Shown here in pieces: positions 59,932 through 64,000 of a stretch of DNA of 64,000 bases. The stretch is from assembly GCF_000004075.3 (NCBI RefSeq), contig NC_026660.2, forward strand, positions 8,928,001 through 8,992,000. Reading direction: 5' to 3'. A model generated the notes under the pieces. That model made no database searches. It was not told where the DNA came from and saw nothing but the letters and a program-made list of their open reading frames with translations. The stretch's first letter is position 1. Every line of letters starts with the position of its first letter. A program made the translations under genes and the position numbers. Origin of the DNA: Cucumis sativus. Its lineage: Eukaryota > Streptophyta > Magnoliopsida > Cucurbitales > Cucurbitaceae.

Positions 59932-60909
59932 TCACACCACCTCAACCGCAGAAGCAGAGCAAACCATGACCGCCGGCAAGCTCTGCAGCAGATCATAAGT
60001 AAGCATTGACGCCCTTGCCTTAGGCGGCGGGCTGGAAAATCCCACCGGCAACGGCGCCGGTGCCGTTCTCTCGCACTTCCCTAACCACTTGGCTTGCATG
60101 TATCTGTACTTCCTCCATGGCCCTAAGTGCACCTTCTTTTCCTTCATGCACTTCTCCGCCGCATTGCACATAATTCTTATCAATTCTCTAAGCTTCTCCT
60201 CTTTTCCGATGAATACTTCCGGCAACCTTCTCACCAACCGCTTGTATTTCTCACTAGCTCTCGCTATTTCAAATTCTGCTCGGAAATTCAGCTCGATTAT
60301 GACTCTATCATTCGGATTACAATCGTCTACCACTTCCAAATAACAGTGTTCCCCTGCACTAACAAAATCTCCAATGGTCAAAACCCTAAAATTCAAGACA
60401 ATAAGAATTAATATCAGGGTTAGGGCTTTCTATTTACCTGATGGAATTTCCGGCGAGCTCTTCCATTTAGACTTACAAACGGCGCAATTGTAACCAGCGT
60501 TTCTCAAATAATTACATACTTCTCTCTGTACGCACGCTCGACACACAGCAACCTCTGCCGGACTCCGGCAACCGCATTGAATTGACTTAAAATCCATTTC
60601 TCTCAGCGCATCCTTCGTTGCTTGCCGGATTTTGAACTCAATGGAATTCGTCCTTTTCAAAGTCGCCTGTTGAAAAAGGAAAGAATTAGAATACAACTAA
60701 CTAAATGTAATCTGGAATTCAAGATCCAACCACGGTTCCGGTACCTGAAGAACTTCTTTCTGCGATATCCAGAAGGCTCTGTTTTCTTCAACGATTGAAG
60801 AAGTTTCTCCGTTCTGATCTCCTTCTTGGCTAGAATCATATGAACTTACCGGCGGGTTGTCAGATTGTTCATGGAATATGTCGATGAAGCTGGCTGCTAT
60901 GTCGGACAT
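59932..60909 (-). CDS. DUF506 (PDDEXK-like) family protein
   Basis: Three exons join in frame: 60745-60909 (or longer), 60438-60666 and 59932-60353, giving 271 aa from the Met at 60909. Family signatures are clear: ATLKRTNSIEFKIRQATKDAL, CRSPAEVAVCRACVQREVC, YNCAVCKSKWKSSPEIPSGE, RVIIELNFRAEFEIARASE, VFIGKEEKLRELIRIMC and LGPWRKYRYMQAKWLG. It matches the Arabidopsis At2g20670/At4g32480 group of DUF506. Some members regulate root-hair growth or bind calmodulin; the role here is unknown. The start is uncertain: the frame stays open upstream to a stop at 61087-61089 and its codons (…SPTEHFQ before MSDIAASF) look conserved, yet no in-frame ATG exists there. Confidence 0.88.
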
Positions 60910-61089
60910 TTGAAAATGTTCCGTCGGAGATGGGATTTCCGACGAGGAGCTTAAAATTTCTGGGTTAGATTTAAGGGTCTGGATGGTCTTGGAACACGTC
61001 GGTAAAACTTTTATAGTCCAGAAATTTGAAGTTGAGTTGGCCTCATTGTCTGGGACCCATTCTAATGCCAACGAGGATGTATGGACTTA

Positions 61090-62555
61090 CATCTAATACA
61101 TATTATAATCACATACAATTTTTAATATATTGTTATTGTCTATATATATATATATATATATATATCTCCAAAAATTAGTTTATAAAACTATATTTCTAAC
61201 ATATTTGAACTATTATTGAAAACAGGATTCATTTCGATTTTCTGTTCATAGTTGGGAATAACCATATTCTGATCATTGTTCAAATATATTTATTTTAGTT
61301 CAACTTCTTGCGTCTGGAGACTGAAAATAAAAAGGTAATTTCCAACATCTTATTTCAAACTTTCACCCTGCTCAAGTTACTATGTTAAACAAAAGTAGAA
61401 ATATAAGATATGGGTAAAAATATATAAAGATATATCTACACCTTTCTTTTCTAATTAAAATTTATTAATTTATTCATAACAATTAAACAATAAAATAATG
61501 AAATAATAAATATTCTATTGGTAGCGTCGAATATTCGAGATGAGAAGAGAAGAGAAGAGATGAGTCCTACCAATTTCTAGAATCTAAACTTTAATGGACT
61601 TAAATACCCCCACTCAATTCCAAAACAAAAGCATTTGAAAATCCAACTACACATATTGAGTCAAGTTTAAAATCTCAAGTTTTGCAAACTACATTTCTAC
61701 GCTATAATACTATTCATTTATGGATACAATTATAGGTTTTCATTTTCCAAAGTAATAAAAGACGTAATTTGATATACCCAACAGAGTTAAGTTTGAGTAT
61801 TGATCTTTTTATTTTTCTAAAATAATTATATAAATGGAGAAATTGAAGCTAAATAGTTGGGATTTAATTGTGAGATAATCGACTCTTTCTTTTTGGATGG
61901 GCCTAATTTTTTTAACTTTTATTTATTTATTTCCAAATATAGGTGAAAATAGAAAAATATAATAATACATAAATAAGAGATGCATTGACAATTGAATTGC
62001 ATTTTCAAATTCTTAATTTTTACTTCCTTATATATAATACCATTTTTATTTCTTTGTATAACACTTCAAAATTCTTAGATGCATTGTTTTCTTTTCTTAA
62101 TAAAAAAAGAACATGCATCTTTGATCATTTCAAACCTTATTCTATCTATCTGATCTTAAAATAATTTCTTTTCTTTACCTTTCCATTTTTAACAAACACA
62201 CACAAGTCCTTTCCTATATATATAACAGTAATACTTGCATTGCTTTTACTCCTATACATTTAGTCTATTTGCATTACTCTAAATTAAAAATGATGACCAC
62301 TGCACATTCTATTTTACAACTATTTATGAAAGCTATATTAGATATTTCAATAAATATATTTTTTATATGGATATCGAACCTTTGGATATAGAAATATATC
62401 GATATTAATATTTCGTTTGAATCTATGGTAAATCTATATAAACATACTTTGCCAAAATCATTAAACCATCTTTTTTTTCCCTTTACCTCTTAGACCCTAC
62501 TCTAAGAATTAATTAAGTTTTAACATATATCTTGAAGAGTGTCTTTATGGGCGTT
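61090..62555. other. DUF506 upstream region and AT-rich intergenic
   Basis: Contains a TA microsatellite (61141-61165) close to the DUF506 5' end and then AT-rich DNA without a supported gene. Confidence 0.4.
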
Positions 62556-62611
62556 TCATGTAGAGCGCTTGGTGAGTCATGTTTGGTGGTGCCCTCTTCA
62601 AATGAATGAAT

Positions 62612-63010
62612 GAAAGTTGAATGCAGATGCTTTGTGGAACTCTAAAAAGCATTGAAGTGGAGTTGGGTGGGTGATCCTTGAGTCCTTTGGATCTCCTACA
62701 TGTTTTGATTTCCAAAACATCTCTCAACATCAATTGTCCACCAAATTATTGGAAGTTGATCAAGCTATCATTGAGGGTTTTAAACATTTTACCTCTTTTG
62801 TATTCTCCCTTTTCGAGGTCACTGTGATTAAATCTAAATCTTGGGAGATACTCAATTTGATTAAGAACTACTCATAAGACTATTCAGATGTGAATAATGT
62901 GATTGATGAGATCAACATTTTTGTGAAGCATTTCATAAACTCTGTCTCTTTCTGTCCTCATGTTTATAATTGGATTGGATCGAACACTATGTAGCTGTTT
63001 ATGTAACTAG
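62612..63010 (+). pseudogene. RNase H-like retroelement remnant
   Basis: One plus-strand frame reads KLNADALWNSKKH, a stop, SGVGWVILESFGSP, then QLSTKLLEVDQAIIEGFK, SKSWEILNLIKNYS, a stop, and VNNVIDEINIFVKHF...SFCPHV. This order (LNxDA, SGxGxVxRDxxG, AExxAxxxGL, SDSxxxV) is that of the plant RVT_3/RNase H-like domain found at the end of LINE-type polyproteins and in domesticated relatives. At least three in-frame stops show decay. No reverse transcriptase is visible upstream. Confidence 0.58.
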
Positions 63011-63898
63011 TTTTTCAAATATCTTTGAACTTTGTTTTTACTCTTCATCGAAGGTATAAGACTTTTCTTTCCCTCCAATAGTTATGGATATTACTTATGA
63101 TGCTCCCTTGAATTTGGAGTCAATAATTTCTATTGAAATTTTCATGAATTAAAAAAGTAAAATTAAAAGAGAACCTACTCTAATTAAGAAGATAGGAGAG
63201 TTTGACTTTAGGACAAATTGTCATTATTAACAAAAAAACAAAACCATCTAAAACTCAACCACAACAATATAATCTCTATTTTGTATCACTTTCGAGTATG
63301 GCCTATATCAAGATTTTTGTGTGTCTATACCCAAATATAGTCCTTTAACTCCCTCTATTCCATACAATACAATCTTTATTTGCAACTTCTCACCCTTTTA
63401 TAGAACTTTCCATCCATAGCACCTGATAACACACCTCAAACCAAATCTGTGAGATTTTTTTTTTCTTCTTTCTGAAAAGTACCAAATTTGCATAAGATTA
63501 AGATTTAATAAACTTGTCCACAAGGTTACACTTAAAACACTGATGACATGGAACTGGTTTTCATCCAACATTTGAATCCCTTTACTTCAAATACTAAATA
63601 TATTTTTCAAGAAAATGAAAAAGTATCTAAATAATATTCTATGGTTGCTATTATGTACATATTATCAGAGTCTAAGAACAAGAAGAATGGAGAACAATTG
63701 GCAAACACCACAGCAGTATCGGGTGCCCACAAAAATCAAAAGTAGTAGTAGTGCTTCACAACCACCTTTTATACAGTATTTTAACCAAAATTCTACACAA
63801 CCAAATCACTTTTGATTATACAACTCAAGCCATTTCAGACCTTAGGCCTCTCCCAACTCTCCGTTCTGTTGCCGGGTGCAAGCGATGTTTTTAATCTC
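63010..63898. other. Intergenic or 3' UTR of a right-edge gene
   Basis: AT-rich to about 63600. From there base composition becomes more balanced, as expected of a 3' UTR for a minus-strand gene ending at 63899. The 66-codon plus-strand frame (63615-63815) has no domain features. Confidence 0.3.
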
Positions 63899-64000
63899 TC
63901 ACATTCCATGGCTCAACATCAGATGTTTTCCATTTGTTGCTCTTGAACTCTTTAACTGATTGTTACCAGCTTTACCATGTCGTGCTTGTCGAGCATATTC
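63899..64000 (-). CDS. Possible terminal exon of a gene beyond the right edge
   Basis: On the minus strand the last 102 bases are open for 33 codons and end in TGA: EYARQARHGKAGNNQLKSSR then ATNGKHLMLSHGM. The composition (Arg, Lys, Gly, Asn, Ser) and raised GC are compatible with a real C-terminus, but I do not recognise the family and the stretch is short. Confidence 0.33.
   Translation of the reverse strand, partial: EYARQARHGKAGNNQLKSSRATNGKHLMLSHGM

Noticed and set aside
1..64000. tRNA, rRNA or snoRNA genes
   Set aside because: I looked for T-arm (GGTTCGANNCC) and other conserved boxes on both strands by eye and saw no complete candidate; a tRNAscan or Infernal run would be decisive.

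Overview
The window is plant nuclear DNA. It has eudicot-type genes split by GT..AG introns, very AT-rich intergenic DNA, many transposon remnants and poly-purine/TA microsatellites. The species cannot be fixed from the sequence; repeat style and protein sequences fit a dicot such as a cucurbit, but that is a weak inference.

Six genes can be reconstructed exon by exon, each with a continuous reading frame across every junction. They are: (1) the chloroplast photosystem II assembly factor HCF244 (minus strand, last exon off the left edge); (2) a URI-type prefoldin/RPB5-interactor homologue (7688-11311, plus); (3) a SNF2 ATPase of the CHR9/SWITCH2 (ERCC6-like) type (11635-16140, minus), tail-to-tail with gene 2; (4) an early-nodulin-like phytocyanin (26417-27252, plus); (5) the meiotic axis protein ASY3 (35045-42242, minus, ten exons, 794 aa); (6) a bHLH162-like transcription factor (46301-47724, minus, whose last 84-bp exon was found by eye). 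A seventh gene, a DUF506/PDDEXK-like protein (59932-60909 or further upstream, minus), has an unresolved start codon. A possible terminal exon of another minus-strand gene touches the right edge.

The rest is transposon-rich. 3.6-7.3 kb holds an LTR-like remnant and a MULE-type N-terminal fragment. 16.7-22 kb is a pile of insertions: a dispersed repeat interrupted by a 628-bp insertion, a 1.5-kb LTR-like unit, and a 2,122-bp non-autonomous CACTA element with matching GAT target-site copies. 28.8-33 kb contains a second copy of the dispersed repeat, an LTR-like promoter segment and a probable CACTA relative full of tandem repeats, including a 63-bp-arm hairpin. 43.4-44.2, 48.9-49.3 and 53.9-54.3 kb carry copies of one further repeat family in both orientations. 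58-59 kb carries a decayed CACTA TNP2/DUF4218 transposase, and 62.6-63 kb an RNase H-like retroelement remnant. Several short MITE-like families recur between and inside genes.

The genes do not form a pathway; they are ordinary plant housekeeping, meiotic, cell-surface and regulatory genes set in repeats. I found no convincing new biological system. The best leads are the CACTA element with an internal non-subterminal segment, the start-codon problem in the DUF506 gene, the hairpin-bearing repeat element and the conserved URI-CHR9 gene pair.
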